A DNA stretch of 62,227 bases from Syntrophaceae bacterium UBA6112 (GCA_002423465.1 DIWG01000035.1:1-62227); one strand, 5' to 3'. Counted from the first letter of the stretch, positions 14,437 through 24,383 are shown. Notes: a model not told the origin generated them from the letters alone. Made by a program: numbers and translations.

Positions 14437-16389
14437 ATGAGGATGTTCAAGTCTGCAACGTCGTGGGCAATATTCGCGGCGATCCTGATCGCGCTTCCCG
14501 CGGCGGGCTTTACGGCCGGGGGGGCGCATCAGGACAGGGCGGTGCCGGCCGCCCGCGATGCCTATGTTGCCGGTGACGGGTTCAAGCTGGCCGGCTATGT
14601 GGATAAGATCCGCGGCCACGCCCTGGAACCTTATGTAGCCTTCTGGCGGCTGAAGTTGCGTTTGGAGGATGCCGCTCCGGACGAATTGAGGCATTTTCTG
14701 TCCGTAAACGCCGGGACAGCCCTGGCCGAGCAGTTGCGCCGCGACTGGTTGCTGTTCCTGGGCAAAAACGGCCAATGGGAACTCTTCCGGGAGGAGCATC
14801 CGGCGCTCGTTAAAACGGATCCTGACGTCGCGTGCTATGCGCTCCAGGAACGCTGGCGACGGCAGGATAAATCCGTGTTCGCCGAGATCAGATCCTTATG
14901 GAAAATACCGCGAAAGCTGCCTGAAGGTTGTGCGCCGGTTGTCGATGCCTTGCTGCAATCCGGGGAACTCACGGCGCAGGACATGCGCGACCGCTTCCGC
15001 TTGCTCGTCCGGGGCAACCTCATGGCGGAAGCTCGGCAGCTTGTGCAATGTCTGCCCGCGGATCAAGCCCCTTCCGCGATTCAGATCGACAAAGCCGCCG
15101 GGGCGCCGGCCGGGTTTTTGGAGCGATCCGATGCCATGCTCAAAACGGCGGCCTGGCGGGAGCTGGCGATTGTTGCGCTCACGAGTCTTGCGCGGAGTGA
15201 CCTGCAGCGCGCAGTCGGTTTCTGGGATGGAAGGCTGCGGGAACGGTTTCCGCGGGAAGATCAGCAGTACGTCTGGGCGATGCTTGCCACCCACGCGGCC
15301 CGTCGTCACCTTCCGGAAGCCTTGGATTGGTTCACGCAAGCAGGAGAGATCCCGCTTGCGGATGAGCAGCTTGCCTGGCGTGCGCGGATCTCGCTCCGTC
15401 AGGAAAACTGGCCGGAATTGAAAAACACGATCGCGCGGATGTCGCCGGCGGAGCGCCATGAGCCGTCCTGGACCTACTGGCTGGGACGCTCGCTATGCGC
15501 CCTCGGGGCTCGGGAAGAGGGACGGGCGCTTTTTGGCCGTATCGCCGGCGGACATCATTTCTACGGTCGGCTCGCCGCGGAGGAGTTGGAGATGCCGCTG
15601 GAGATCCCGCCGAAGGCGGCGACACCGACCCGGGGGGAGATTGCCGAGGTCGCCGCCCGGGGCGGCATGAAGCGGGCGCTGGCGCTTTACCGGCTTGACC
15701 TGCGGAAGGAGGCCGTGACCGAATGGCTGTGGACCGTCCGCACGATGGACGACCGGTCGCTGCTGGCCGCCGCGGAGCTGGCAAGACGAAACAAGATTTG
15801 GGACCGCGCCATCAACACGGCCGACCGGACGGTCAATGAGCATAACTTTACCCTGCGCTACCTCGTTCCCTACCGTGATGTGCTCTCCCGGCATGCGCGC
15901 AGCCGAAAACTCGATGAACCGCTGGTCTTCGGACTGGTTCGCCAGGAGAGCCGCTTTATCGCCGATGCCCGGTCTTCGGCGGGCGCCGTGGGGCTGATGC
16001 AGTTGATGCCGGAGACGGCGCGCCGGGTCGCACGAAAAATCGGCATGAAAGGTTTTCATCCGTCCCGGTTGATCCGGCCGGAGGTGAACGCCGCGCTCGG
16101 CACCTTCTATCTGCGGCAGGTTCTCGATGAATTCAAGAGCAGTCCGGTGCTCGCCGCGGCCGCCTACAACGCCGGGCCGGGCCGCGCGCGCAAGTGGTGC
16201 GATACGAAATCGATCGAGGGCGCGATCTACGTCGAGACAATCCCATTTGCGGAAACGCGCCAGTATGTTAAAAAGGTGTTGGCGGATGCCGTCTATTATG
16301 CCGCCGTGTCGGGACGGGAGCCGCATTCCCTGAAGTCCCTTTTGGGTACGATCGAAGGCTTTACGGCGATCAAGAACGGATCGAAATAA
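14437..16389 (+). CDS. Soluble lytic murein transglycosylase (Slt70-like)
   Basis: Periplasmic exo-acting murein transglycosylase. The 650-residue product has a signal peptide (ATSWAIFAAILIALPAAGFTAG), a long helical superhelix (about 30-480) and a C-terminal SLT catalytic domain. The catalytic segment reads VRQESRFIADARSSAGAVGLMQLMPETA, with the Glu in RQESRF as the acid/base residue. The substrate-groove motif AAAYNAGPGRARKW follows. Domain order and length match Slt70. It starts 12 bp after ndk, so co-transcription is likely. Confidence 0.92.
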   Translation: MRMFKSATSWAIFAAILIALPAAGFTAGGAHQDRAVPAARDAYVAGDGFKLAGYVDKIRGHALEPYVAFWRLKLRLEDAAPDELRHFLSVNAGTALAEQLRRDWLLFLGKNGQWELFREEHPALVKTDPDVACYALQERWRRQDKSVFAEIRSLWKIPRKLPEGCAPVVDALLQSGELTAQDMRDRFRLLVRGNLMAEARQLVQCLPADQAPSAIQIDKAAGAPAGFLERSDAMLKTAAWRELAIVALTSLARSDLQRAVGFWDGRLRERFPREDQQYVWAMLATHAARRHLPEALDWFTQAGEIPLADEQLAWRARISLRQENWPELKNTIARMSPAERHEPSWTYWLGRSLCALGAREEGRALFGRIAGGHHFYGRLAAEELEMPLEIPPKAATPTRGEIAEVAARGGMKRALALYRLDLRKEAVTEWLWTVRTMDDRSLLAAAELARRNKIWDRAINTADRTVNEHNFTLRYLVPYRDVLSRHARSRKLDEPLVFGLVRQESRFIADARSSAGAVGLMQLMPETARRVARKIGMKGFHPSRLIRPEVNAALGTFYLRQVLDEFKSSPVLAAAAYNAGPGRARKWCDTKSIEGAIYVETIPFAETRQYVKKVLADAVYYAAVSGREPHSLKSLLGTIEGFTAIKNGSK

Positions 16390-16466
16390 CAAACGGTGTC
16401 ATTTCGGTTATTCTAAAGTGGCGACTTTTTACGATGTTGTTTACCTGACACAGGAGGTCGATTGGC

Positions 16467-17192
16467 ATGGCAAAGATGAGTGAACAGAAGATGTTGCAGG
16501 CGCTCAGAAATTTTGATACCCCGTCCATCACCAACGTGGTGGCCACCTATCCTTCGAATCCCCTCTGCCTGGGGCTTTACAATCCCTGGACCGAGAACTG
16601 GTATACCGACCAGACGATTCGCTGTATGTACCCCGAACTCGGGCGGATCGCGGGCTATGCGGTCACGTGTGTTTACGGTTTGCCCGATCCGGGCTTCAAG
16701 CGGCTCACTTTCATGGATGTCATCGATGCGCTCGATGCCTCTCCGAAGCCGACGATCCTGGTCTTGCAGCAGAAGTTTCCCCCCGAGATCGCGGGCAAAG
16801 TCGGACTGTCGGGCGGCAACATGACCACGGCGATGAAGGCGGTGGGTTGTCTGGGGGTGATCTCCAACGGCCCTTCGCGCGATATCGACGAGATCCGCCC
16901 GATGAGATTCCAGTACATGCTGAGCGGCGTGTGCGCCGGGCACGGCGACATGGCCGTCCATGCGGTCAATGTTCCCGTATCGGTGGGAGGGATGGACGTA
17001 TGTCCGGGCGAGATCGTTCACATGGATGAGAACGGCGCGGTCAAGTTCCCCGCAAACAAGATGGAAGCGATCCTGACGAACGTCCGGGCGCTGCAGAAGG
17101 AAGAAACCGAGCGCATGAACCGGCTGCAGAATGCCGCATCGGCCGCCGAGGTTCGGGCAGTCTTTGCCGGGCAGTCCTACGCGAAAAAATAG
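16467..17192 (+). CDS. RraA-like protein (HMG aldolase/oxaloacetate decarboxylase fold)
   Basis: A 241-residue RraA-superfamily protein. The conserved metal and substrate loop reads GNMTTAMKAVGCLGVISNGPSRDIDEI (about 114-140); the R-D pair following the glycine-rich loop is typical of aldolases of the HMG/CHA class. The family also includes regulators of RNase E (RraA), but the extended N-terminus (FDTPSITNVVATYPSNPLCLG) is more like the metabolic branch. Likely substrate: a 4-carboxy-4-hydroxy-2-oxoacid, not resolved. AGGAGG lies upstream of ATG 16467. It is isolated from its neighbours. Confidence 0.78.
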   Translation: MAKMSEQKMLQALRNFDTPSITNVVATYPSNPLCLGLYNPWTENWYTDQTIRCMYPELGRIAGYAVTCVYGLPDPGFKRLTFMDVIDALDASPKPTILVLQQKFPPEIAGKVGLSGGNMTTAMKAVGCLGVISNGPSRDIDEIRPMRFQYMLSGVCAGHGDMAVHAVNVPVSVGGMDVCPGEIVHMDENGAVKFPANKMEAILTNVRALQKEETERMNRLQNAASAAEVRAVFAGQSYAKK

Positions 17193-17249
17193 CGACTCAC
17201 GGGGCTTGATCGCCGGGGATATGACCCGAAGAGATTCAACAGGGGTTTC

Positions 17250-17978
17250 TCACGGGTGATCGAAGAGATACCCGACGGAGCGGAGGCTCCGGAAATAGAC
17301 CGGGTTCTGGGGGTCCTCCTCGAAGTACCTCCGCAGCCGGACCAGGAAGATGTCCACGGTCCGGGTCGACGTCACGCCGGTGTAGCCCCACCCCACCTCC
17401 AGCAGGGTTTTACGGGTCAGCGGCTTCCCCCGGTTGACGATGAAGAGCTTGAGCAGCCTGACCTCCTGCTCGGTCAAATGGAGGATCCCCTGCCGGGTCT
17501 CCGCCGTCATCGTGGCAAAGTCGATGGTATTGTCTCCAAAGGCGTATTGCTTTACCTCCGCCGGGTCCGACATGCTTGCGGTAGAAGGATCGTGCCCCCA
17601 GAGGGAGCGGGTCAGCAGGCGTTCAACCCTCAGGAGAAATTCCGCCAGATTGAAGGGTTTGGCCAGGTAGTCGTCGACGCCGCAGGAAAAGCCCTTGATC
17701 CGGTCGTCGGGCGCCCCCTTGGCCGAAAGGATCAGAACGGGAAGCCGCTCGTCCTTCAGACGGATATGGCGCAGCACGGAGAGGCCGTCCAGGCCGGGGA
17801 GCATGATGTCCAGAACAATCAGGTCCGGATTCCACTCCTTCCACATTCGGAGGCCTTCGGTCCCGCTGCCGGCAATGGCCGTCTCATAACCCTGTAGCGT
17901 GAGATTCAGCTTCAGCCCCTCAGCAATGTGAGCGTCGTCCTCGACGATCAGGATTCGCCTTTTCTCGGTCTGTTTCAT
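17250..17978 (-). CDS. Two-component response regulator, OmpR/PhoB family
   Basis: A 242-residue response regulator. The N-terminal receiver domain has the acidic pair EDD (about 12-14), phospho-acceptor Asp in DLIVLDIMLPGLDG (about 55) and the conserved Lys in DDYLAKPF (about 107). The C-terminal winged-helix domain contains 'TEQEVRLLKLFIVNRGKPLTRKTLLEVGWGY' and 'TRTVDIFLVRLRRYFEEDP', and should bind DNA. It overlaps the upstream kinase gene by 4 bp, so the two are translated together. The signal and target genes are not evident. Confidence 0.94.
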   Translation of the reverse strand: MKQTEKRRILIVEDDAHIAEGLKLNLTLQGYETAIAGSGTEGLRMWKEWNPDLIVLDIMLPGLDGLSVLRHIRLKDERLPVLILSAKGAPDDRIKGFSCGVDDYLAKPFNLAEFLLRVERLLTRSLWGHDPSTASMSDPAEVKQYAFGDNTIDFATMTAETRQGILHLTEQEVRLLKLFIVNRGKPLTRKTLLEVGWGYTGVTSTRTVDIFLVRLRRYFEEDPQNPVYFRSLRSVGYLFDHP

Positions 17979-18943
17979 TTCTTTCCCTCTCCGTAATCTT
18001 GCGGAAGGATCAGCGTCAACACGGATCCCTTCCCCACTCCTTCACTGTCGGCGACCATCTTCCCCCCATGAAGCCGCGCAACCTGCTGAACGAGATAAAG
18101 ACCGATTCCGCTCCCCCCCACGGGAATTGGACCATCGTGCCGGGCCTGATAGAACTTGCGGAAGATCCGCTTGCGCTCCGCCTGGGCAATGCCGATTCCG
18201 TTGTCCCGGAAATGGATCAACAGGGATTTTCCCCTTTTTTCAAAGGTGATGTCGATCCGGGGTTTCCCGGAGACATTGTATTTGAGGGCGTTCGTCAGGA
18301 TATTCATCAGGAGCATCTCGAACAGGGAGGCGATCACGGGATAAAAGAGAGGACCTCCGGAAGGCTGGTCCACGCGAATGTCGCAGTTTTGGAAGATATG
18401 GCGGTTGTCGTTGATGAACCGCCGGATCATCTCCGGAAGATCGACCGTTGCGGGCGCTCCTTCCTGGAGCCGGCTTTCGATCCGGGCAAGATTCAGAATG
18501 CTGTTGATGTTGGCGGAGAGGCGTTCCACGTCCTGGAGCATGAACTCGATATATTTGAGCCTTTCCTCCCGGGGTAGCTCATGTTTTGTGAACGTCTCGA
18601 GATAGAGTTTCAGGGAGGTGACGGGGGTCTTGAGCTCGTGGGTGAAGTTGTTGATAAAGTTGTGCTGGAGGCGGTAGAGCTGCTGCGTCTTCAGATTGAA
18701 GATGAAGATGATGAGAATTCCCACCAGGATCGCGCCGACCAGCAGCGACAGGATGAGGATCACCACCCAGGTTCTGGCCTCGAAAAACTGATTCGCGTCG
18801 AGCTGGTAGCGCCGGATCACCGAATTCAGGTTTTCACTGACGCCGATGTACCAGTATATGTAGAGAAAAAGGGAGATTGCCAGCGCGACGGTCGACAATA
18901 CAAAGACAAAAACCGGATGGATGAACCATTTCGCTTGTTTCAT
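17975..18943 (-). CDS. Two-component sensor histidine kinase
   Basis: A 322-residue inner-membrane kinase. Two membrane segments (about 8-32 and 56-82) enclose a short periplasmic loop of only about 25 residues, so it may sense the membrane or intramembrane signals rather than a bulky ligand. HisKA box NNFTHELKTPVTSLKLYLE carries the phosphorylated His. The ATPase domain has N-box NILTNALKYN, G1 'FRDNGIGIAQ' and G2 'GGSGIGLYLVQQVARLHGG'. Start ATG 18943 has GCAAGGG upstream; further upstream in-frame starts would enter the palindrome at 19021. The regulator gene overlaps its stop. Confidence 0.92.
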   Translation of the reverse strand: MKQAKWFIHPVFVFVLSTVALAISLFLYIYWYIGVSENLNSVIRRYQLDANQFFEARTWVVILILSLLVGAILVGILIIFIFNLKTQQLYRLQHNFINNFTHELKTPVTSLKLYLETFTKHELPREERLKYIEFMLQDVERLSANINSILNLARIESRLQEGAPATVDLPEMIRRFINDNRHIFQNCDIRVDQPSGGPLFYPVIASLFEMLLMNILTNALKYNVSGKPRIDITFEKRGKSLLIHFRDNGIGIAQAERKRIFRKFYQARHDGPIPVGGSGIGLYLVQQVARLHGGKMVADSEGVGKGSVLTLILPQDYGEGKK

Positions 18944-19020
18944 GAGCAACCCTTGCATCCTGCCATTTTCAAATTGAGACTGCCTTAAAAATCGTGATCC
19001 CTCTGCGCGCCGGACTGTGA

Positions 19021-19061
19021 GGAATAGGGGGACATGATGCCGCATCGTGTCCCCCTATTCC
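19021..19061. repeat. REP-like palindrome (GGGGGACA arms)
   Basis: A 41-base inverted repeat with 20-base arms around one base: GGAATAGGGGGACATGATGC and GCATCGTGTCCCCCTATTCC, with one mismatch. It lies between divergent genes (kinase and radical-SAM protein). It shares the GGGACA/TGTCCC arm logic with the elements at 47470, 59589 and 61578. Confidence 0.75.
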
Positions 19062-19171
19062 CGGATTGTAAAAGTATTGTAAAACGGCAACTTACCACTT
19101 CACAATCCTCTGAATATCAATTAGCGTGTTTCCGACGGCCAAAACGGCCCTTATTTATAAAGGAGAATAGC

Positions 19172-20923
19172 ATGCCGGAAACAAATCAGCCAGTCCATCC
19201 CCTTGGAAGTCGTGCCCGCGTCTTGCTCTCGAGCGTCTTCGGTCCTTACGCCCGGGATGACGAATACGGAAGCCGGAAAATCAACCCGATGGAACTCTAC
19301 CAGAATCAGGTCACCCGCGTCCAGGGAGGATTTTCCCTCCGGATGTTTCACCGCTCCTTCGGTTTGATGATGATCCAGCACAATCTGGAGGCTCCCTGCA
19401 CCCTGCTGGATTTCCCCACTCTGGAGGCCTTCACGGCGCAGATCACCGGGAACCGCTACGACATCATCGGGATCGGCGCCATCATTCCGAATATCGGCAA
19501 GGTCAAGGAGATGTGCAAGCTGATCCGGCGGCATCAGCCGGCCGCTACGATCGTCATCGGCGGCCATATCAGCAACAAGGAAGGTCTCAATGAGCTGATC
19601 GATGCGGACCATATCGTACGCGGGGAGGGTGTCCGCTGGTTTCAGCGCTACCTGGGTCAGGACGATCGCGGACCCATCAAGCACCCTCCGGTGATTTCGG
19701 GGTTCGGCGGAAGGATGATGGGGATCGATCTGGGCAACCGCCCCGGCGGAACGGCGGCGATCCTGATTCCCTCGGTCGGCTGCCCGGTGGGCTGCAACTT
19801 CTGCTCAACCTCCGCCCTGTTCGGCGGGAAGGGAAAATTCGTCAATTTCTTCGAAACCGGCGACGAACTCTTTGCGGCCATGTGCGAGATGGAGAAAAAA
19901 CTCAAGGTGAAATCTTTTTTCACGCTGGACGAGAATTTTCTCCTCCACAAGAAGCGGGCGCTCCGGCTCCTGGAATTGATGGAATTCAACGGAAAAAGCT
20001 GGGCCATCTACGTCTTCAGCTCGGCCCGCGTTCTGCAATCCTACACGATTGACCAACTGGTGCGATTGGGGATCGGCTGGGTCTGGATGGGGTTGGAAGG
20101 GAAGGAGAGCGCCTACGACAAACTCAACGGGGTGGATACGCGGGCGCTGGTTGCCCGTCTGCAGGATCACGGAATCCGCGTCCTCGGTTCATCGATCATC
20201 GGCCTGGAGAATCATCGGCCGGAAAATATGGATGCCATCATCGATTACGCGGTCAGTCACGAGACGGTGTTCCACCAGTTCATGCTCTACACGCCGATTC
20301 CGGGCACGCCCCTGTATGAAAAACACCGGCAGGACGGGTCGCTTCTGCCGGAAAAGGAGTTTCCCGTCGCCGACGCCCATGGGCAGTACCGCTTCAATTA
20401 CCGACATCCGCATATCCGGGACGGCGAGGAGGAGAAATATCTTCTGGATGCCTTCGGGCGGGACTTTTCGGTGAACGGTCCGAGCGTGCTCCGGATGATC
20501 CGGGTTCTCTTGAACGGCTGGCGGATGTACCGGGACGATCCCCGGCCGCGCGTCCGGAAGCGGGTCGCCAGGGAGGTCTTCCCGTTGCGATCGACCTATG
20601 CTGGCGCGGTCTGGGCCATGCGGAAGTGGTATCGAAACGATCCCCGGTTGGCCGAAAAAACGGATCGCCTGCTCAAGGATATCTACGCCGAATTTGGCTG
20701 GAAAACGCGTATCGCCGCTTGGCCTCTCGGGTGGTTTGTCTGGTTTTCCCTGAAGCGGGAAGAGGCGCGTCTTGCCGCGGGCTGGACCTATGAACCCCGC
20801 TCCTTCCATGAGAAAAACGCGGCGGCCCTGGCGCTGGAAAAGGCGCATCGTGCCAGTTTGAAACAGGAAAAAGAAAGCATTCCGGCTGTTGCCGGCCAAC
20901 CGGTGGCGACTTTCGGAAAGTAA
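19172..20923 (+). CDS. B12-binding radical SAM protein
   Basis: A 583-residue class B-like radical-SAM enzyme. The N-terminal cobalamin-binding-like Rossmann region (about 1-190) has 'YDIIGIGAIIPNIGKVKEMCKLIRRHQP' and the 'TIVIGGHISN' strand-loop. The radical-SAM domain carries the [4Fe-4S] motif CPVGCNFCS (CxxxCxxC, about residues 209-216). The C-terminal part (from about 450) is an uncharacterised helical extension seen in this family. It probably methylates or rearranges an unactivated carbon on lipids or small molecules; the product is unknown. AAGGAG precedes ATG 19172. It is flanked by divergent or convergent genes, so it is monocistronic. Confidence 0.85.
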   Translation: MPETNQPVHPLGSRARVLLSSVFGPYARDDEYGSRKINPMELYQNQVTRVQGGFSLRMFHRSFGLMMIQHNLEAPCTLLDFPTLEAFTAQITGNRYDIIGIGAIIPNIGKVKEMCKLIRRHQPAATIVIGGHISNKEGLNELIDADHIVRGEGVRWFQRYLGQDDRGPIKHPPVISGFGGRMMGIDLGNRPGGTAAILIPSVGCPVGCNFCSTSALFGGKGKFVNFFETGDELFAAMCEMEKKLKVKSFFTLDENFLLHKKRALRLLELMEFNGKSWAIYVFSSARVLQSYTIDQLVRLGIGWVWMGLEGKESAYDKLNGVDTRALVARLQDHGIRVLGSSIIGLENHRPENMDAIIDYAVSHETVFHQFMLYTPIPGTPLYEKHRQDGSLLPEKEFPVADAHGQYRFNYRHPHIRDGEEEKYLLDAFGRDFSVNGPSVLRMIRVLLNGWRMYRDDPRPRVRKRVAREVFPLRSTYAGAVWAMRKWYRNDPRLAEKTDRLLKDIYAEFGWKTRIAAWPLGWFVWFSLKREEARLAAGWTYEPRSFHEKNAAALALEKAHRASLKQEKESIPAVAGQPVATFGK

Positions 20924-20949
20924 CATTGAGGAAACATTCTTTCCCCGTC

Positions 20950-21951
20950 CTACCCTGCTGCCCGTCGGATCCGGCTTCGTTCTTGAAAGAGCCGCTGATA
21001 CTCCTTCGGGCGGAGGCCCGTATGCCGTTGAAAGATTTTCCGAAAGGAACTGATGTCTTCATATCCCACGTGATAGGTCACTTCTTCAAATGTAGCGTGC
21101 GGCCTTTCCAACAGGGCTTTCGCCGCATTGATCCGTACCTTCTGCAGATAGGCTATGGGGGAATCGCCCGTGGATTGCTTGAAACGACGCTCGAATGTCC
21201 GCTGGCTCATGGCGCATCTCCCGGCAAGCATCGCGATGGTGATTCCCTGCGTGTAATTCTCCTCGATCCATCTTTGGGCGGCCAATATATCCTGACGGGT
21301 ATGACTCTTCGGGGAAGGGAATGCCGCATATGGAGCCTGGGTGACACGACCGAAGTCCTGAACCATCGCCTTGGAACACTGCACGGCGACCTCCCGGCTG
21401 CTCAGCTTTTCGATCAAATAAAGCGACAGGTCATTGTAGGAGTTTGCGCCGCCTGAACAGTAAAGATCTCCCTCGTCCGTGATGAGAGCATCAGGGCGGA
21501 GATGAACGAGGGGATACATTCTCCGGAAAAGATCGACATAACCCCAGTGGGTGGTTGCCGTTTTTCCCTCCAGAAGCCCGGTTTCAGCCAGGATAAAAGC
21601 ACCCGTGCAAATGCTTGCAATATGAGCCCCGGATTGGTACTGCCCAACCAGCCAGTCAACCACTTCTTTGCTTCTCCCGATGGCCCTTTCCATGTTGCCG
21701 GCAATGGCGGAGATTATAATCAAATCAGACCTTTTTACATCATGAATGGCGCAATGAGGCTCGATATAGAGTCGATTGGCGCATTTCACCGCGTCGCCGT
21801 CAGGCGAGGCGACGGTGATCTCAAAACAAGGTGATGGTTTCCGGCCGCAGGCAATATTCCAAAGTACACCCGCAAACAAGAATGCATCCATCGGGCCGGT
21901 AATGCTGGATGCCGGAGCGCCGCGCAATGCAAGGATCGTAACCTTCTTCAT
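20950..21951 (-). CDS. GlxA-type transcriptional regulator (DJ-1/PfpI + AraC)
   Basis: A 333-residue regulator. The N-terminal DJ-1/PfpI-like domain (about 1-190) has the nucleophile-elbow region ASICTGAFILAETGLLEGK, with a Cys where this superfamily places its reactive residue. The C-terminal AraC DNA-binding domain has two helix-turn-helix units (AMLAGRCAMSQRTFERRFKQ and FEEVTYHVGYEDISSFRKIF). Start ATG 21951 has GGGAGGCAATC upstream. It is divergent from the 2-hydroxyacyl-CoA dehydratase operon 147 bp away, which it probably controls. That regulatory link is inference from position. Confidence 0.88.
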   Translation of the reverse strand: MKKVTILALRGAPASSITGPMDAFLFAGVLWNIACGRKPSPCFEITVASPDGDAVKCANRLYIEPHCAIHDVKRSDLIIISAIAGNMERAIGRSKEVVDWLVGQYQSGAHIASICTGAFILAETGLLEGKTATTHWGYVDLFRRMYPLVHLRPDALITDEGDLYCSGGANSYNDLSLYLIEKLSSREVAVQCSKAMVQDFGRVTQAPYAAFPSPKSHTRQDILAAQRWIEENYTQGITIAMLAGRCAMSQRTFERRFKQSTGDSPIAYLQKVRINAAKALLERPHATFEEVTYHVGYEDISSFRKIFQRHTGLRPKEYQRLFQERSRIRRAAG

Positions 21952-22098
21952 GATTGCCTCCCGATACGATATGTCGTTTATCCCCTCTTTTTTGTCGATT
22001 ATGCCACTTGCTGTTCCCAAAGGCAAGGGATATGGTGGCTGCGAAAAAAGGCCCCGTCGGGAGCGCGCCATGAATAAACAAAGGAGGGGAGGGGAGAT

Positions 22099-23151
22099 AT
22101 GAACCGGAATAAGGGAGTGATCGGTTTTGCCTGTGCCTACACGCCGTTGCCGCTCATCCACGCGGCGGGCTTTCAACCGTACAGGGTCCTGCCGAATGTC
22201 GACTGCCCCGACCAGGCGGGCCATCTGCTGCACGACAACCTCTGCCCGCATGTCAAACGCGTTCTTGACCGGGCGATGAGCGGCCTGCTCCCCGACCTGA
22301 AGGGAATGGTCTTCATGAACAGTTGCGACTCAATGCGCCGTCTTTATGATGCATGGAAGGCGGCCAGGGTCGGCAGGAACGTCGTGCTCGTCGATCTTCC
22401 CGCTGTCGCTACGGATTCATCCATCAAATTTTTTCGCGATGAACTGGAAGGCCTTTCGCGGACCCTCGAACGGTGGGACGGCGCGGTGATCGATGAAGCT
22501 TCCCTTGCCGGAAGCATCGGCCTCTATAACCGTATTTCCGCGCTTTTCACGGAATTGCGGGGGAAAGCAAACCGTTCGGCGCTCAAGGGTGATTCCGCCA
22601 AACTTCAGGAAGCCTATAACCGGGCATCGATATCCTCCCCCGAAGATTGCATTGACTTTCTGGAAGCGCTTCTGAAAGAGGACGCCGATATCCAACAGGG
22701 CGAGGCCGGCGTCCCCGTCTATCTTTTCGGGAATATGCTTCCCGAACCGGAGGCCTTTGCGCTCTTCGAATCATGCGGGGCGCGGATCGTGTCGGACGAT
22801 CTCTGCACCGGTTCGCGCCTGTTTTCGGCCATCGAAACCGGAGGCGGGGACATGCTCCTGAACCTGGCGCGCGGCATCCTTGAACGACCGGCCTGCGCAC
22901 GGACATTCAGCGCGGAAAGACCCGGAAGCCTGGGAGACGACGTTGCCGCAGCGGCAAAAAAAACGGGGGCCCGCGGCGTCATCGGTTACACGGCAAAATT
23001 CTGCGATCCCTACATCGCCCGTCTCCCCGGCGTCCGGGAATCCCTGAAGCGGGAGGGCATTCCCCTTCTTCTGCTGGAGGGCGACTGCACACTCCGTTCC
23101 ATCGGTCAGCATAAAACGAGGATTCAAGCCTTTGTGGAAATGATGAGGTGA
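22099..23151 (+). CDS. 2-hydroxyacyl-CoA dehydratase, beta-type subunit
   Basis: One of two homologous subunits (HgdB/FldC/BcrB-C superfamily) that bind a [4Fe-4S] cluster and remove water from 2-hydroxyacyl-CoA by a ketyl-radical mechanism. The 350-residue product begins IGFACAYTPLPLIHAAGFQPYRVLP. Cluster-ligand cysteines are likely in VDCPDQA and MNSCDSMRRLYD, and a third in the conserved C-terminal 'LEGDCTLR' segment. AGGAGGGGAGGGGAGAT precedes ATG 22099. It is followed after 5 bp by the second subunit and then by the activator, forming one operon. The substrate (lactoyl-, hydroxyglutaryl- or phenyllactoyl-CoA, or another) cannot be assigned. Confidence 0.86.
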   Translation: MNRNKGVIGFACAYTPLPLIHAAGFQPYRVLPNVDCPDQAGHLLHDNLCPHVKRVLDRAMSGLLPDLKGMVFMNSCDSMRRLYDAWKAARVGRNVVLVDLPAVATDSSIKFFRDELEGLSRTLERWDGAVIDEASLAGSIGLYNRISALFTELRGKANRSALKGDSAKLQEAYNRASISSPEDCIDFLEALLKEDADIQQGEAGVPVYLFGNMLPEPEAFALFESCGARIVSDDLCTGSRLFSAIETGGGDMLLNLARGILERPACARTFSAERPGSLGDDVAAAAKKTGARGVIGYTAKFCDPYIARLPGVRESLKREGIPLLLLEGDCTLRSIGQHKTRIQAFVEMMR

Positions 23152-23156
23152 TCGAT

Positions 23157-24383
23157 ATGATGAAGGAATATTTTACCGATCTGGAAGAGGGCATTCAGGG
23201 GGCGATTCGCGGAGGAAATTCAAGCCCCAAAAAGTTCTATACCCTTGAGCTCGCCCGCCTTGGCCGGAGGCTCTATTCAGGGACCGATGCCATCGCCTGG
23301 TGCGGGATCACGGCTCCATTCGACCTGCTGAACGCCATGGGCGTTACATCCTGCTTCGTGGAATTCATCGGGGCGATGCTCGCCTCAACCGGCGTAGTCG
23401 GCTCCTTTATCGAAGAGACCGACCACACGGGATACTCGTCCGATGCGTGCAGTTATCACCGTTCCGTGAGCGGGGCCGCCATAAAAGGGATGATGCCGGT
23501 GCCGGAATTCCTGATCGGAACGACCAATCCATGCAGCGGCGGGCTGGCCGTCCTGGAAAACCTTGCCTGTCGCTTCGGCAAGGAACTCTTCGTTCTGCAC
23601 ATCCCGCAGAATGATTCGGCCGGCAACGTTCGATTTCTCGCCGACCAGATGCGGGAGATGGTCGCATTCGTGTCGCGGATCACCGGCAGAAAACTGGACA
23701 ACGATCTGCTCCGGAAAACGGTGGAAAATTCAAACCGGGCCTGCGGGATCATGCGGGAGATCTTTGCGCTCGCCCGGCATGTTCCTTCGCCGGCCGCGAG
23801 CAGGGACTTGAGCAACTTCGGCATTGTCATGGCCCTATTTCTCGGCGGTGAGCAGGCCGTTGCCATCGCGGGGGCATACCGGGATGAATTCCGGAGGCGG
23901 ATCGATGCCGGCGATTATGGAAAATCCGGGGGAAAATTCCGGCTGCTCTGGATACAGAACCGGATCCAGTTCAGGCATGGGCTGGAAAAGATGCTGGAAG
24001 AGGAATACGGAACTTCCATCATCGTCGATGAACTCAACGATATCACGTGGGACGACATCGATCCGGAAAATCCCTACGACGGCTTTGCCCGGAGATCGAT
24101 CTCCATCCCGTTTAACGGAACCATGGCAAGGCGGGTCGAGCACCTGAAAAAGCTTGCCCGGGAATACAGGATCGACGGGGCGGTTAACCCGTGCAACTGG
24201 GGATGCCGCCAGGGCACGGGTGCGCGGGGGCTCATCGAAAACGGACTGAAGGAGATCGGCGTTCCCGTGCTGAACCTTGAGGTGGACTGCGTCGATTCGC
24301 GCAAGTTCACGGAAGGACAGTTCCGGACCCGGCTCGAAGCGTTCATGGAGATGCTGGCCACCAGACCGCCGCTTTGGCGGTAA
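23157..24383 (+). CDS. 2-hydroxyacyl-CoA dehydratase, alpha-type subunit
   Basis: Second subunit of the dehydratase, 408 residues. Typical features are 'WCGITAPFDLLNAMGVTSCFVEF' near the N-terminus, 'GTTNPCSGGLAVLENLA' with a probable cluster Cys (about 115-131), and the C-terminal 'NPCNWGCRQGTGARGL' and 'LEVDCVDSRKFTEGQFRTRLEAFMEML'. ATG 23157 is chosen because GAGGTGAT (from 23145) is at good distance. GTG 23148 would overlap the upstream stop and leave no room for a ribosome binding site. It is longer than the beta partner, as usual. Electrons come from the downstream activator. Confidence 0.85.
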   Translation: MMKEYFTDLEEGIQGAIRGGNSSPKKFYTLELARLGRRLYSGTDAIAWCGITAPFDLLNAMGVTSCFVEFIGAMLASTGVVGSFIEETDHTGYSSDACSYHRSVSGAAIKGMMPVPEFLIGTTNPCSGGLAVLENLACRFGKELFVLHIPQNDSAGNVRFLADQMREMVAFVSRITGRKLDNDLLRKTVENSNRACGIMREIFALARHVPSPAASRDLSNFGIVMALFLGGEQAVAIAGAYRDEFRRRIDAGDYGKSGGKFRLLWIQNRIQFRHGLEKMLEEEYGTSIIVDELNDITWDDIDPENPYDGFARRSISIPFNGTMARRVEHLKKLAREYRIDGAVNPCNWGCRQGTGARGLIENGLKEIGVPVLNLEVDCVDSRKFTEGQFRTRLEAFMEMLATRPPLWR